Part shown: positions 44,266 through 54,531 of the stretch, one piece after another
Position numbering within the stretch: the stretch's first letter is position 1
Layout: each line of letters begins with the position of its first letter
Origin: JAGLCY01 sp965369705
Lineage (GTDB): Bacteria > Krumholzibacteriota > Krumholzibacteriia > LZORAL124-64-63
Direction: 5' to 3'
DNA length: 64,000 bases
Assembly (NCBI GenBank): GCA_965369705.1
Contig: CBDURF010000001.1
Coordinates: 4,380 to 68,379, forward strand
Program-made: the position numbers and the translations under genes
The notes under the pieces: model-generated
The model's database searches: none
Seen by the model: the letters and a program-made list of their open reading frames with translations, nothing else
Told to the model about the DNA's origin: nothing

Positions 44266-44347
44266 CTGCATCCGTCCACTCGTATCAGTTGCCGCCCTGT
44301 TCTGCCGAGCCCGGCCGCCTTCCGCCAGACTCCGACCCGAATTCGGA

Positions 44348-44424
44348 TGGTGGGCGATACTGGACTCGAACCAGTGACCTCTCGCGTGTGAGGCGAGCGC
44401 TCTAGCCAGCTGAGCTAATCGCCC
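44348..44424 (-). tRNA. tRNA-Val (anticodon CAC)
   Basis: 77-nt cloverleaf with acceptor GGGCGAT/ATCGCCC, D arm GCTC/GAGC, anticodon stem CTCGC/GCGAG with loop CTCACAC, T arm ACTGG-TTCGAGT-CCAGT, and an encoded CCA end. The anticodon CAC reads GUG. It is 51 bp after the CAT tRNA and shares its terminator. Confidence 0.96.
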
Positions 44425-44475
44425 ATCCGATTTCCAGGGACTTGCCGCCGTCCCGCCTCCGTCCTGAAGAGGCCT

Positions 44476-44552
44476 TGGTGGGCCTACCTGGACTTGAACC
44501 AGGGACCGGCCGGTTATGAGCCGGCTGCTCTAACCAACTGAGCTATAGGCCC
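44476..44552 (-). tRNA. tRNA with anticodon CAT, probably tRNA-Ile2 (lysidine type)
   Basis: 77-nt cloverleaf with acceptor GGGCCTA/TAGGCCC, anticodon stem GCCGG/CCGGC with loop CTCATAA, T arm CCTGG-TTCAAGT-CCAGG, and encoded CCA. CAT could be Met or Ile2. The C4-G69 and C5-G68 pairs in the acceptor stem are known determinants for TilS, which changes C34 to lysidine, so Ile2 reading AUA is favoured. It is not an initiator tRNA: position 1 is paired and the GGG/CCC anticodon-stem pairs are absent. It lies 40 bp after rpoD. Confidence 0.88.
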
Positions 44553-44592
44553 GGGACCGGGAGGGGCAAGATAATTGATCCCCCAGACCTGG

Positions 44593-46314
44593 TCAAACCA
44601 TTTCCCCGTAACCCTTGAGCTTGCGGCTCCGGCTTGGATGGCGAAGCTTTCGCAGGGCCTTGGCCTCGATCTGCCGCACGCGTTCGCGCGTCACCTTGAA
44701 GATTGTGCCGACTTCCTCCAGGGTCCGGGGGGTCCCGTCGCCCAGCCCGAAGCGCAGGCGAATGACCTTCTCCTCGCGGCGGGTCAAGGTACTCAGCACC
44801 CGCTGCATCTGATCCTTGAGCATGCTGTGGGCGGCCATGCGGGCGGGCGAAGGAGCGGTGTCGTCCTCAATGAAATCACTCAGGTTGCTGTCCTCGTCCT
44901 CCCCGATGGGCCGATCCAGGCTGACCGGTTCCATGGAGGCCTGCAGCACACCCTGGACCTTTTCCAGGGGCATCTCCAGGAAGTTCGCCACTTCCTCGGG
45001 CTTGGGATCCCGGCCCAACTCCTGCAGCAAATGCCGGTTGGCCCGATTCACCTTGTTGATGGCCTCAATCATGTGCACGGGCACGCGGATGGTGCGAGCC
45101 TGATCGGCGATGGCCCGTGTGATGGCCTGCCGAATCCACCAGGTGGCGTAGGTGGAGAACTTGTAGCCCTTGCGGTAATCGAATTTCTCCACGGCACGCA
45201 TCAGACCGCTGTTGCCCTCCTGGATCAGGTCCAGGAACTCCAGGCCCCGGTTGGTATAGCGTTTGGCGATGCTGATCACGAGCCGGACGTTGGCTTCGAT
45301 CATCTCGCGCTGAGCCGTATCCACCTGCTGCTTGCCCATCACGATTTCGTTGCCGATCCGGCTGAGCTGATCACCGGTCAGGCCGATTTCCCTCTCGATA
45401 TCCTGGGTCCGTTTGCGCAGGCTGCGTACGACCTGGTAGGCCTCCTCGATGTTTTCCTTCCGGCCTTTCTTGATGTTCTTGCTCTTCAGCACCGTGCTCA
45501 TTTCGGCGAAGGGCACCCCGACGTCCTCTTCCGCCAGGGCGATGCGCGCGTGCAGATCGCAGACCTTCCCCTGGACGAGCATGAGTTTGTTGGCCAGCTG
45601 TTCGATCTGCGCCGGCGCCAGATGAAGATCCATGAAGGTCTCGAGAATCTTCTTCTCCCGGGTCTGGATCATGCGCGTCAGGATGGCCGCGCGGGTCCCG
45701 TTGGTGCAGGTCTCCAGTTCGGTGTGCTCCTCGTTCATCTCCTTTTGCCAGGCCTCGATCCTGTCCAGGGCCCGGTGGATCCGCTTGGCTTCCTTCTTGG
45801 CCGACAGGTGCACGTTCCAGGTGCTGGTGTCGTGCTGGATCACCTCATCCAGGTGGATGGATTCGGCCAGCAACTGACCGGCGGTCTGGCGCAGTTCGTT
45901 GAGTGCGTGGCTGGAACGAATCGTCGCCTCGATGATGGCGATGCGCCCATCCTCCATGCGGCGGGCCAGGTTGACCTCGCCCTGCCGGGTCAGCAGGGGG
46001 ACGCGTCCCATCTCGCGCAGGTACATGCGAACCGGGTCGTCATATTTGACGTGGGTCCGGGAAACCTTGCGGGCGGCGGCGATCTTCTTCTTTTCCTTTT
46101 TCTTGCGCCGGGACAACTTCTCCTTGGCCTCGGTCTCGGAGTCGTAGTAGTCGATCTGGAGTTCGCCCAGTTTCTCGTAAATACGTTCGATCTGTTTGAC
46201 GTCGACCTCATCGCCCAGCATCTCGTTGATCTGGTCGTGCAGGATGTAACCACCTTTCGCGGTGGCCTCCTTGCGGATCTTTTTTATGATGGCGTCGAAC
46301 TGCTTGTTTTCCAT
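44593..46314 (-). CDS. rpoD: RNA polymerase primary sigma factor (sigma-70), 573 aa
   Basis: Primary sigma factor. Region 1.1 is at the N terminus (FDAIIKKIRKEATAKG; Y-rich YEKLGELQIDYYDSET). Region 1.2 is DPVRMYLREMGRVPLLTRQGE. Region 2 includes LIQEGNSGLMRAVEKFDY and YKFSTYATWWIRQAITRA. Region 3 follows. Region 4 has LEEVGTIFKVTRERVRQIE. A ~200-residue non-conserved stretch lies between 1.2 and 2.1, as in E. coli RpoD. The ATG at 46314 is seven bases past the dnaG stop, so dnaG-rpoD form one operon. Two tRNA genes follow downstream. Confidence 0.97.
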   Translation of the reverse strand: MENKQFDAIIKKIRKEATAKGGYILHDQINEMLGDEVDVKQIERIYEKLGELQIDYYDSETEAKEKLSRRKKKEKKKIAAARKVSRTHVKYDDPVRMYLREMGRVPLLTRQGEVNLARRMEDGRIAIIEATIRSSHALNELRQTAGQLLAESIHLDEVIQHDTSTWNVHLSAKKEAKRIHRALDRIEAWQKEMNEEHTELETCTNGTRAAILTRMIQTREKKILETFMDLHLAPAQIEQLANKLMLVQGKVCDLHARIALAEEDVGVPFAEMSTVLKSKNIKKGRKENIEEAYQVVRSLRKRTQDIEREIGLTGDQLSRIGNEIVMGKQQVDTAQREMIEANVRLVISIAKRYTNRGLEFLDLIQEGNSGLMRAVEKFDYRKGYKFSTYATWWIRQAITRAIADQARTIRVPVHMIEAINKVNRANRHLLQELGRDPKPEEVANFLEMPLEKVQGVLQASMEPVSLDRPIGEDEDSNLSDFIEDDTAPSPARMAAHSMLKDQMQRVLSTLTRREEKVIRLRFGLGDGTPRTLEEVGTIFKVTRERVRQIEAKALRKLRHPSRSRKLKGYGEMV

Positions 46315-46321
46315 ATGCGCC

Positions 46322-48106
46322 TTATTCCCCCGTGTGCACTGAACCCCGTCGGACCTCGGCTGGCCTGGAATCATGTCCAAGCCGTCCGAGACAATCCTTG
46401 ATGACCTTGATGAAATCGGTGCCGTCAGGGCGGTCCTCCTTGCTGATCAACTGGCTGACATAATCACGGTACGCCCTGTCGCCGAGGGAGTTCCACCGGT
46501 CTTCAATGAAGTCCCTGGGCGAACGTCCCGTGCCGCCCTCGACCGCCCAGGTGGAAATCTCGTCCACCAGGGTCCGGGCCTCGGATCGGCTGAGCTCCAG
46601 GTCACCGCGTTCTGCCAGAAAAACACGGGCGGCCTCACCCGAGTCGTCCAACAGGATATGTGAGAGCATGTCGGCCTCGATGGGCTCCGCGCTGACTTGC
46701 GCCAGGGAGCGTCGAACCTGTGGTCCGGTTCGGCGCTTGACGGTTGCGGTGGCCTCATCTGAGCCGGGCTTGCCCCCGGGGCCGGGTTCCTTATTCGCTC
46801 TTCGCCCCTGCCGGACGCCGGCCGCTTCCTTCTCCACGGCCTCCCGCAGAAGATCCGCCTGCAGGCCGAACACCTCGGCAGCTTCCTGCAGCACGTATTC
46901 CCGACGCAGGGAGTCATCAATGCCGGCGATCGTTCCCAGCGCCTGCCGCAGGGCCCGTTCCCGGACTTCACGGTCGCCGCCGCGGGCATCGGCCAGCCCC
47001 TTGAGAAAGGGAATGTAACCCACGGCTCCCTTCAAGACCCCATGGATGGCGTCGACCCCGTCGCCGATCACGACGTCCGCGGGATCCTTGCCGTCCGGCA
47101 AACTGACGATCTTCGGTTCCAGACCGTTGCGGAGAGCCACATCGGCCGACCGCACGGCGGCCTTCAATCCGGCCTTGTCGCCGTCGAACACGAGCAGGAC
47201 ATTCCTGGCCCCCCGTCTTATCAGCTTGGCCTGATCCACCGTGAAGGCGGTACCGCAGGTCGCCACCACATTGACGATCCCGACCTGGGCCAGAGCCAGC
47301 AGATCGAGGTACCCCTCCACGAGAATGGCCGATTTTTCGCGGGCGATCGCCATCCGGGAAGCTTCAAAACCGTAGAGAAGCTTCCCTTTGGAAAAATAGG
47401 AACTGTCGGAGGAGTTCAGGTATTTCGGTTCACCCTGGTCGATCACCCTGCCGCCGAAACCAGCGACCTGTCTCGAAATGTTCTTGATGGGAAATATAAT
47501 CCGGCTGCGGAAATAGGCAAATGGTGCGCCGCCACGATCGCTGGCGCGCATCAGATCCGCCCGCTGGGCCAGCTCGTCATCCACTCCGCCCTTCCTCAAA
47601 CCGCTGGCCAACCATTCCGAGCCCGCGGGAGCCCAGCCCACGTCGAAATCCCTCAGCGCCTTTTCCCGGAACCCCCGTTCCTTCAGGTAGGTCAGGGCGT
47701 TTCGGCCGAGCTTGGGGTCCCAGAAGGCATCGCGCCACAGGGTCATCGCCACCTCGTTGGCGCGGTGGAAAGCGCGTCTTTCGCCTTCGGATTCGTCGTC
47801 CCTCAGCCAGGCGGAAAGATCTATGTCAAGGGGTCGTGCGAGAACTTCCACGGCTTCGGGAAAGGTCAGACCTTCGATTTCCATGGTGAAGGAAATGACG
47901 TCGCCGCCTGTCGCGCAGCCGAAACAATGGTAGCGCTGGCGGGCGGGTGTAACGATGAAACTGGGAGTTTTCTCCTTGTGGAAGGGGCAAAGCCCCTTGT
48001 AGACGGACCCGGCCGCCTTGAGGCTGACATGCTGGCGCACCACCTCGACGATGTCGGTCTCGTCCTTGACTCGGGCGATGATGTCCGGAGAAAAAACGGG
48101 TGTCAT
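46322..48106 (-). CDS. dnaG: DNA primase, 594 aa
   Basis: Makes RNA primers for replication. The CHC2 zinc finger is intact (GLCPFHKEKTPSF and RYHCFGCATGGD). The TOPRIM catalytic core has ILVEGYLDLLAL and LLVFDGDKAG. The C-terminal ~170 residues are variable and should bind DnaB helicase. The start is the ATG at 48106; the frame is open a little further upstream but without family sequence or a Shine-Dalgarno. Followed closely by rpoD. Confidence 0.96.
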   Translation of the reverse strand: MTPVFSPDIIARVKDETDIVEVVRQHVSLKAAGSVYKGLCPFHKEKTPSFIVTPARQRYHCFGCATGGDVISFTMEIEGLTFPEAVEVLARPLDIDLSAWLRDDESEGERRAFHRANEVAMTLWRDAFWDPKLGRNALTYLKERGFREKALRDFDVGWAPAGSEWLASGLRKGGVDDELAQRADLMRASDRGGAPFAYFRSRIIFPIKNISRQVAGFGGRVIDQGEPKYLNSSDSSYFSKGKLLYGFEASRMAIAREKSAILVEGYLDLLALAQVGIVNVVATCGTAFTVDQAKLIRRGARNVLLVFDGDKAGLKAAVRSADVALRNGLEPKIVSLPDGKDPADVVIGDGVDAIHGVLKGAVGYIPFLKGLADARGGDREVRERALRQALGTIAGIDDSLRREYVLQEAAEVFGLQADLLREAVEKEAAGVRQGRRANKEPGPGGKPGSDEATATVKRRTGPQVRRSLAQVSAEPIEADMLSHILLDDSGEAARVFLAERGDLELSRSEARTLVDEISTWAVEGGTGRSPRDFIEDRWNSLGDRAYRDYVSQLISKEDRPDGTDFIKVIKDCLGRLGHDSRPAEVRRGSVHTGE

Positions 48107-48187
48107 TGTATTTTGAGTCCCAGACCTGGTTGCATTGGTTCCCCCGCGGGCGAGACGGTGTGGACACGGAAACACAGGGAACTTGTA

Positions 48188-48217
48188 AAGATATGATCAA
48201 AAACCCTGTAACGGCAA
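48188..48217 (-). promoter_or_regulatory. Promoter for dnaG-rpoD
   Basis: Minus strand TTGCCG (48212-48217), 18-bp spacer, TATCTT (48188-48193), in the 150-bp gap between mutS2 and dnaG. It gives a leader of about 75 nt. Local AT content is raised compared with the neighbourhood. Confidence 0.55.
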
Positions 48218-48256
48218 CTTTTAGGGAGGAAGTTTCTGGTGGGGCCGCCGCCCGGT

Positions 48257-50692
48257 TCAGCCGGCCAGGATCACCTGGGTCGCCCCTCCACCGCCCTGTC
48301 CGGGCCCCGCTTCCCGGAAGGACGCCACCCGCGGATCGTTCTTCAAGCACTCGTGAAGATGATCCCGGAGGCGACCGGTTCCGAAACCGTGGATCACGTT
48401 GATGACTTCCAGGCCCGCGGGAATGGCACGGTCGATGAGCCGGTCCAGCCTGCGCCAGCCTTCTTCACCCGACTCGCCCCGAAGGTCGATTTCGGGTTCG
48501 GCGCCGGTTACGTTGCTGTGCCAGGCCCAAACCCCCGGCGCGGGCTCCCCGGAACTTCCCGGGGTCTTTTCATCCCGAGACCTGGAATCTTCGAGAGGCT
48601 GGACCGCCTCTCTTCCCAGGGTCAGGCGCAGGCCGTCGGCGGTGGCGAGGATCCGATCGCCTCGTACTTCGACGACGGTTCCGATCAGGCCGAGATGGGG
48701 AATTCGCACTCGCTGGCCCGGCTCGATCAATGCCGGGGCCGGGATTTCCTCCCGCCCCCCTTTCAACTGCCGGTCCAGACGGTCCAGGCGACTCCGTGCC
48801 GACTTGACCACCGTCTTGTCCGCCCCGGACGCCTTGATTTCCCGCACCGCCTGTTCGATGGCCCGGCGCCCCTGCCGCACCAGGTCCTCCGCCTCCCGGG
48901 AGGCAAGCTTCAGGAGTTCCCGGCGCTCCTTCCGCAGACCGCGCAGACGCTCGTCCAATTCCCGGCCGAGGCTGCTGGTCCTTTCCGTTTCCAGCCTCAC
49001 CTCCTCCTGGGCGGAGGCCAACTGGCGCGCCCGGCGATCCAGGTCCGCCAGGAGGTTTTCGATCCGGACCCTTTCCTCGCCCGCCATGCGGCGGGCCCGG
49101 CCCAGCAGGTCGTCCGGGAATCCCATCCGTGATGCGATATCGAAGGCGTGGCTCGTCCCCGGATCACCCACACGGAAGGTGAACAGGGGGCGCAGGTCAC
49201 GTTCGTCGTAATCCATGGCGGCGTTGACCATGCGGGGATGGTCGTGCACTGCGGCCTTGAGCAGACCGAAATGGGTGGAGGCCAGGACCAGGGCGCCGCT
49301 GTCTGTCAGCTTGGCCAGGACCTCGAAGGCCAGGGCGGTGCCCTCCTGGGGATCGGTACCGCTGCCGATTTCATCACAGAGGACAAGCGTACCCGGCCCG
49401 GCTTCGGCCATGAAACGGCCCAGGTGACGCAGATGGGCTGAAAAGCTGCTCAGGGACTGGGCGATGGACTGTTCATCACCCAGATCGACGAGCAGGCGCG
49501 TGATCAGGGGCAGGATGGTGTCTTCCCGGGCGGGAATATCCCAGCCGCACTGGGCAATCAGGCAGAACACACCCACGGACTTCAGGGCCACGGACTTGCC
49601 GCCGGCGTTGGGTCCGCTGATGACCAGGGCGCGCTTTTCCGCAGGCATTTCCAGGTCCAGAGGCACGACCAGTTTCCGGCCCGCGGCAAGGTCTCCTTCA
49701 CCCAGGGCCTCCATCAGCAGGGGATGACGACCGCCGCAGATCCGGATCTCACCCACGGCCGAAATCCGGGGACGGCGGCCGCGCACCTGACGGCTCCACA
49801 GCATGGGCGCCCGGACGGTGTCGAGCAGGAGCATCACTCCGCAAGCCTCCTCCAGGGCTGAGGCGGCCTGCTCCACGGACCGGTTGAGTTCGAAGAGGAT
49901 GCGGGCCTCTTCGGAGCCGATTTCCAACCGGGTCGCGGTCAGTTCGTTGGCCAGGCGAACCACCCCCGCCGGCTCGACGAACAGGGTGGCGCCGGTAGAC
50001 GAGCGATCGTGAACGATGCCCTCGATCTTGCGGCTGTCGCCCGAGCGCAGAGGCAGGCAGAACCGGTCCCCCCGCAGGGTCACCTCGTCGCCGGTGGTCC
50101 AGCCCTGGGCGCGGGCCCGGTTCATGATCTGTCCGATTTCCCGGCGCACGGCCCGCTCCTGGCCGGCCACCGCGCGGCGCAACCGGGCCAGCAGGGGGCT
50201 GGCCCCGTCGAGGATGCTGCCGTCCCGGTCCAGAGCGCGGCGGATGGCTCCGGACAGACCGCTGAAGTCAGCCATCTGGACGGCGGCTTCACCCCACAGG
50301 GCGAACCGTGTACGGTCCGCCAGAAAAAAGGCGCGCAACCGGTCGAGCTGTTCGGCGACACTCGCGACATGGACCAGATCCGCCCCTTCCAGCCGGACGG
50401 GTGGAGGTTGCCGAACGAGGTCCAGAGCCAGGCCGACGTCCGCCAGTGGCGGCCACTGGTCGGCATCGCCCCCGGTGCGCAATTCATCGGCCAGGGATTG
50501 CTGCAAAGCGATGGGTTCGAGTGAGGCATAAGGCCGGAGGGAGAGCACGGCGTCCGCGGCGGGACTGTTCAGACAAAAGGACGCCACCTGGCCGGTGATG
50601 CTGCTCCATTCCAGGAGTTCACCGGCGCGGGTGCCCAGGACCGTTTCGCTGGAGCCCTGGAAGGCGGCCATGCGCTCAAGCAGGTTGATCAT
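48257..50692 (-). CDS. mutS2: Endonuclease MutS2, 811 aa
   Basis: MutS-like ATPase that suppresses homologous recombination or rescues collided ribosomes, depending on species. Walker A is ISGPNAGGKSVALK near 340, the signature is DEIGSGTDPQEGTAL, and THFG follows. A coiled coil spans about 510-640. A KOW-like segment lies near 650 (PGQRVRIPHLGLIGTVVEV). The C-terminal Smr nuclease domain has EIDLRGESGEEGW and VIHGFGTGRLRDHL. No mismatch-recognition domain I is present, as expected. The start overlaps cvpA by four bases. Confidence 0.95.
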   Translation of the reverse strand: MINLLERMAAFQGSSETVLGTRAGELLEWSSITGQVASFCLNSPAADAVLSLRPYASLEPIALQQSLADELRTGGDADQWPPLADVGLALDLVRQPPPVRLEGADLVHVASVAEQLDRLRAFFLADRTRFALWGEAAVQMADFSGLSGAIRRALDRDGSILDGASPLLARLRRAVAGQERAVRREIGQIMNRARAQGWTTGDEVTLRGDRFCLPLRSGDSRKIEGIVHDRSSTGATLFVEPAGVVRLANELTATRLEIGSEEARILFELNRSVEQAASALEEACGVMLLLDTVRAPMLWSRQVRGRRPRISAVGEIRICGGRHPLLMEALGEGDLAAGRKLVVPLDLEMPAEKRALVISGPNAGGKSVALKSVGVFCLIAQCGWDIPAREDTILPLITRLLVDLGDEQSIAQSLSSFSAHLRHLGRFMAEAGPGTLVLCDEIGSGTDPQEGTALAFEVLAKLTDSGALVLASTHFGLLKAAVHDHPRMVNAAMDYDERDLRPLFTFRVGDPGTSHAFDIASRMGFPDDLLGRARRMAGEERVRIENLLADLDRRARQLASAQEEVRLETERTSSLGRELDERLRGLRKERRELLKLASREAEDLVRQGRRAIEQAVREIKASGADKTVVKSARSRLDRLDRQLKGGREEIPAPALIEPGQRVRIPHLGLIGTVVEVRGDRILATADGLRLTLGREAVQPLEDSRSRDEKTPGSSGEPAPGVWAWHSNVTGAEPEIDLRGESGEEGWRRLDRLIDRAIPAGLEVINVIHGFGTGRLRDHLHECLKNDPRVASFREAGPGQGGGGATQVILAG

Positions 50693-51276
50693 TCAGATTT
50701 GGCCTCGCGGGCGGCCTTTTCCACTTCTTCCTTGACCTTTGTACCAGACATTTTGGCCTCTTCCAGAACCCGGTCCCAGACCTCCTCCACCTGTCCACCG
50801 GACAGACTGCGCACCTGTTCATAAAAGGCCGGCGCCGCGTAGAAGATGAACTGACCCAGAGAGGTCCGGTTGTAGGCGGTTTGAATGGACTGACCGCCCG
50901 GCACCTGGCTGGCCGCCACCAACAGGACGCTCGTCACCAGCGTGCCCAGCGCGATGCCCACCAGGGCGCCGCCCCACTTGTCCAGCCAGCCCAGGACCGT
51001 CAGGCGCAGGGCCTTGCTGATGATGGTGGCGAGCAGGCGGCTCAGGACCAGTCCCACAAAGAACAGGACCGCCCAGGTCACCAGCAGGGAGGCCCCCTCG
51101 TTCATGCCGGTCTTGTCCATCATCCAGGGCTGGACCGCCGAGGCGAAGCGGGCGGTGAGGACAAGGCTCACCAGCACGCCGGCGATCTCCAGGAGGCGTT
51201 TGACGACGCCGTCCCGGAAACCCAGGATCCCGAAGGCGACGATTGCGGCCAGAGCGATGAGAATTGGAAAATCCAT
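50689..51276 (-). CDS. cvpA: CvpA-family membrane protein, 195 aa
   Basis: Inner membrane protein with four hydrophobic helices (about 5-22, 28-48, 62-82, 98-118; DKWGGALVGIALGTLV is typical) and a charged C-terminal tail (EEAKMSGTKVKEEVEKAARE). The family is needed for colicin V export in E. coli and linked to envelope stress; mechanism unknown. The ATG at 51276 follows GGCGGGTTGACC and is preferred to the TTG at 51282. The cvpA-mutS2 pairing is common in bacteria. Confidence 0.9.
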   Translation of the reverse strand: MDFPILIALAAIVAFGILGFRDGVVKRLLEIAGVLVSLVLTARFASAVQPWMMDKTGMNEGASLLVTWAVLFFVGLVLSRLLATIISKALRLTVLGWLDKWGGALVGIALGTLVTSVLLVAASQVPGGQSIQTAYNRTSLGQFIFYAAPAFYEQVRSLSGGQVEEVWDRVLEEAKMSGTKVKEEVEKAAREAKSE

Positions 51277-51278
51277 GG

Positions 51279-51734
51279 TCAACCCGCCAGATTTTTCTTG
51301 ACCAGGACGCTCACGCGGCCCCCGTCGGCGCGTCCAGTGGTCCGGACCAGGACCGCCTTCATCACCTTGCCCATGTCCTGGGGCCCGGTTGCTCCCGTCT
51401 CGGCCACCGCGGCAGTGATGAGGGCCGTCAGTTCCTCGTCGGTCATTTCCGCCGGCAGGAACTCCGACACGATTTCCAGTTCGGCCTCGGCGGTCTTTTT
51501 CAGTTCGTCACGCCCCGCATCCCCGAAACTGCTGATCTGGTCCTTGACCTTCCGGGCATAGGAGGAGAGGACCTTCAGGACATCGTCGTCCGTGGGTTCC
51601 CGCCGCTGATCCACCTCGACCTGTTTGACCGCAGCCTGCAGCATCCGCAGCACGCCGAGCCGAGCTTTGTCCTTGGCCTTCATGGCGGCTATGATATCCT
51701 GTTGCAGTTTTGCGGCGACTTCACTCTTGGCCAT
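51279..51734 (-). CDS. yqeY: GatB/YqeY-domain protein, 151 aa
   Basis: Stand-alone YqeY/GatB-tail domain, helical, possibly tRNA-binding. Family patterns are DIIAAMKAKDKARLGVLRML near the N terminus, LEIVSEFLPAEMTDEEL in the middle, and GPQDMGKVMKAV near the end. The length of about 150 is typical. The ATG at 51734 follows AGGAAGGACAAGCGC; the much longer open frame upstream is antisense to rsmE leader sequence and has no family match. Function in the cell is not established; often next to rpsU or dnaG in other genomes. Confidence 0.93.
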   Translation of the reverse strand: MAKSEVAAKLQQDIIAAMKAKDKARLGVLRMLQAAVKQVEVDQRREPTDDDVLKVLSSYARKVKDQISSFGDAGRDELKKTAEAELEIVSEFLPAEMTDEELTALITAAVAETGATGPQDMGKVMKAVLVRTTGRADGGRVSVLVKKNLAG

Positions 51735-51821
51735 GCGCTTGTCCTTCCTGCCTGGTCGGTCCTGGTTTGTCATTCCTGGGTAAAACCACTCCCAGCGTGG
51801 TCGTCGGGGCCCAACCTGTCC

Positions 51822-51862
51822 ATGAAAGACCCCGCCGGGCGCCCTGTCAAGACCGCGCCCGG
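51822..51862 (-). promoter_or_regulatory. Hairpin with an embedded promoter-like sequence after rsmE
   Basis: An 8-bp stem CCGGGCGC/GCGCCCGG (51835-51842 with 51855-51862) starts next to the rsmE stop codon. Its loop contains TTGACA (minus strand, 51845-51850), which with a 17-bp spacer and TTTCAT (51822-51827) makes a fair promoter for yqeY-cvpA-mutS2. The hairpin may end or slow transcription from the heat-shock genes upstream. Confidence 0.45.
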
Positions 51863-52651
51863 TCAGGAACCTCCCCGGCCGGCGGCCAGCCATTGTTCGC
51901 GGAGAGCCTGGAGGACGATCAGTCCGGTGACAACAGCCGTTTCGGTGCGCAGAACATGGGGTCCCAGGGAAACAGGCCGGGCCCCGCGCCCGGACATCAG
52001 TGAACGTTCGGCGGGCGACCAGCCCCCTTCCGGTCCGATCAGCATGGTCAGGGTCGGAGGCGGATCCCCGGTGGTTTCCTCCAACAGGGTGGTCCGGATC
52101 GCGACCGGACCGGCGGAAAAGCCTGCCTCGCCCGGTGCGGCGCCGAACAGCACCGGATCGGAGGGGCGCCGCCCGAGGACCTCCCGGACGGACACGGGTT
52201 CCGTCAGGTCCGGCAGCCACGAACGCCCGCTCTGCTTGAGGGCGGCTATCATGAGGGACCGCCAACGTTCCTGCTTGCCCGGTCGAGGATCGACGACCCC
52301 GAGATCCGTCTCCAGAGGCAGGAACTCATGAGCCCCCAACTCCACCGCCTTTTCCAGGGCCCATTCGAAACGCCGGCCCTTGACCACGGCGCAGGCCACC
52401 ACCAACCTGGGCTCCCGGAATTCCTCACGGTCGATCTCCACGGTGAGGATCTCCACCCGGGCCCGCTGGCCGTCCCGGCCCCGGGGCAGAGCCGTCAAAC
52501 GGCGGCCCCGGCCGTCGACCAGTTCAAGTTCGGGACCGCGCCCTCCGCGCAGGACGGTAAAGAGATGGTGGCTTTCATTCCGGTCGAGGGTAACCGAGTC
52601 CCCGGGGCGGGGCAGGTGATCAGGGTCGGTTTCCAGGTAAAACTGGCGCAA
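51863..52651 (-). CDS. rsmE: 16S rRNA m3U1498 methyltransferase RsmE, 262 aa
   Basis: SPOUT methyltransferase acting on U1498 of 16S rRNA with AdoMet. The N-terminal PUA-like part has NESHHLFTVLRGG. The trefoil-knot motifs are MLIGPEGGWSPAE and PVSLGPHVLRTETAVV. The start is a TTG at 52651, with GGAG five bases upstream, giving (M)RQFYLE as in the family. It lies 30 bp after dnaJ, an arrangement found in many bacteria where it takes the place of prmA. Confidence 0.94.
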   Translation of the reverse strand: MRQFYLETDPDHLPRPGDSVTLDRNESHHLFTVLRGGRGPELELVDGRGRRLTALPRGRDGQRARVEILTVEIDREEFREPRLVVACAVVKGRRFEWALEKAVELGAHEFLPLETDLGVVDPRPGKQERWRSLMIAALKQSGRSWLPDLTEPVSVREVLGRRPSDPVLFGAAPGEAGFSAGPVAIRTTLLEETTGDPPPTLTMLIGPEGGWSPAERSLMSGRGARPVSLGPHVLRTETAVVTGLIVLQALREQWLAAGRGGS

Positions 52652-52681
52652 GGCGTCTCCGGCCGGAAGAAAGAAAAAACG

Positions 52682-53827
<1,146 letters not shown>

Positions 53828-53836
53828 TCGTCTCTC

Positions 53837-54448
53837 TTAACTGGAAATGATGACACGGGCCGGACGCAACACCATGTCACCGAAATGGAACCCCTGCTGG
53901 ACGATCTCGATGACCCGGCCGGGTTCCGTGTCCTGGCGGGCGAGTTGCCCCACGGCTTCATGGAAATTGGGATCGAATTCGGCGCCCATGGCTTCCATGG
54001 GCTCGACACCCTTGTCCTTCAGGACTCCGCGGAATCTCTGGAAAATCAGTTCGACGCCCTCACGGAAGCCACCGGGCTCACCAGTATCGGAGTTTTCCCC
54101 AGCCGATTGCAAGGCCCTTTCAAAATTGTCCTGGAACTCCAGAAGGGAGCGCAGTATTTCGGCCTGGGCGAAGCGCCGCGTTTCCAGGACTTCACGGCGT
54201 GACCGCTTCCGGACATTGTCCAGCTCGGCCACCACCCGCAGCCACTTTTCCTCAAACGCGTCCCGCTCGTTGCGCAGGACTTCCTCCGGGGAGGGCTCCT
54301 CGGGCTCCTCAGATTCCTCGGATTCCACAGACTCCTCAGACTCCTCAGACTCCTCGGCGCTCAATTCCTCGTCGGTGGAAGCCGGCGCCTCCTCGGCGGC
54401 CTTATCATCCGGACGCGGATCCATTTCCTGCTCACGGGGTGCGGTCAT
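53837..54448 (-). CDS. grpE: Nucleotide exchange factor GrpE, 203 aa
   Basis: Exchange factor for DnaK. The C-terminal half is standard (LRVVAELDNVRKRSRRE; MGAEFDPNFHEAVGQ; VIEIVQQGFHFGDMVLRPARVII). Residues 20-55 are an acidic Ser/Glu repeat (SEESEESVESEESEEPEE) encoded by degenerate 9-bp tandem repeats. The ATG at 54448 follows GGAAGAGAGAC. It lies 83 bp after hrcA and 9 bp before dnaJ. Confidence 0.95.
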   Translation of the reverse strand: MTAPREQEMDPRPDDKAAEEAPASTDEELSAEESEESEESVESEESEEPEEPSPEEVLRNERDAFEEKWLRVVAELDNVRKRSRREVLETRRFAQAEILRSLLEFQDNFERALQSAGENSDTGEPGGFREGVELIFQRFRGVLKDKGVEPMEAMGAEFDPNFHEAVGQLARQDTEPGRVIEIVQQGFHFGDMVLRPARVIISS

Positions 54449-54531
54449 GTCTCTCTTCCTTCGTGGTTCGAACAAACACCGGCCGGCCGATCCGAGGGTT
54501 CCCGGACCATCCGAACCGGGGATGAAACGAT

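Noticed and set aside
44476..44552. Initiator tRNA-fMet
   Set aside because: Position 1 is base-paired and the three G-C pairs at the base of the anticodon stem are missing; the C4-G69 and C5-G68 pairs favour tRNA-Ile2.
51735..52265. Long upstream extension of YqeY
   Set aside because: It lies inside rsmE in another frame and is Arg/Pro/Gly-rich; the ATG at 51734 has a strong ribosome-binding site and gives the family length.
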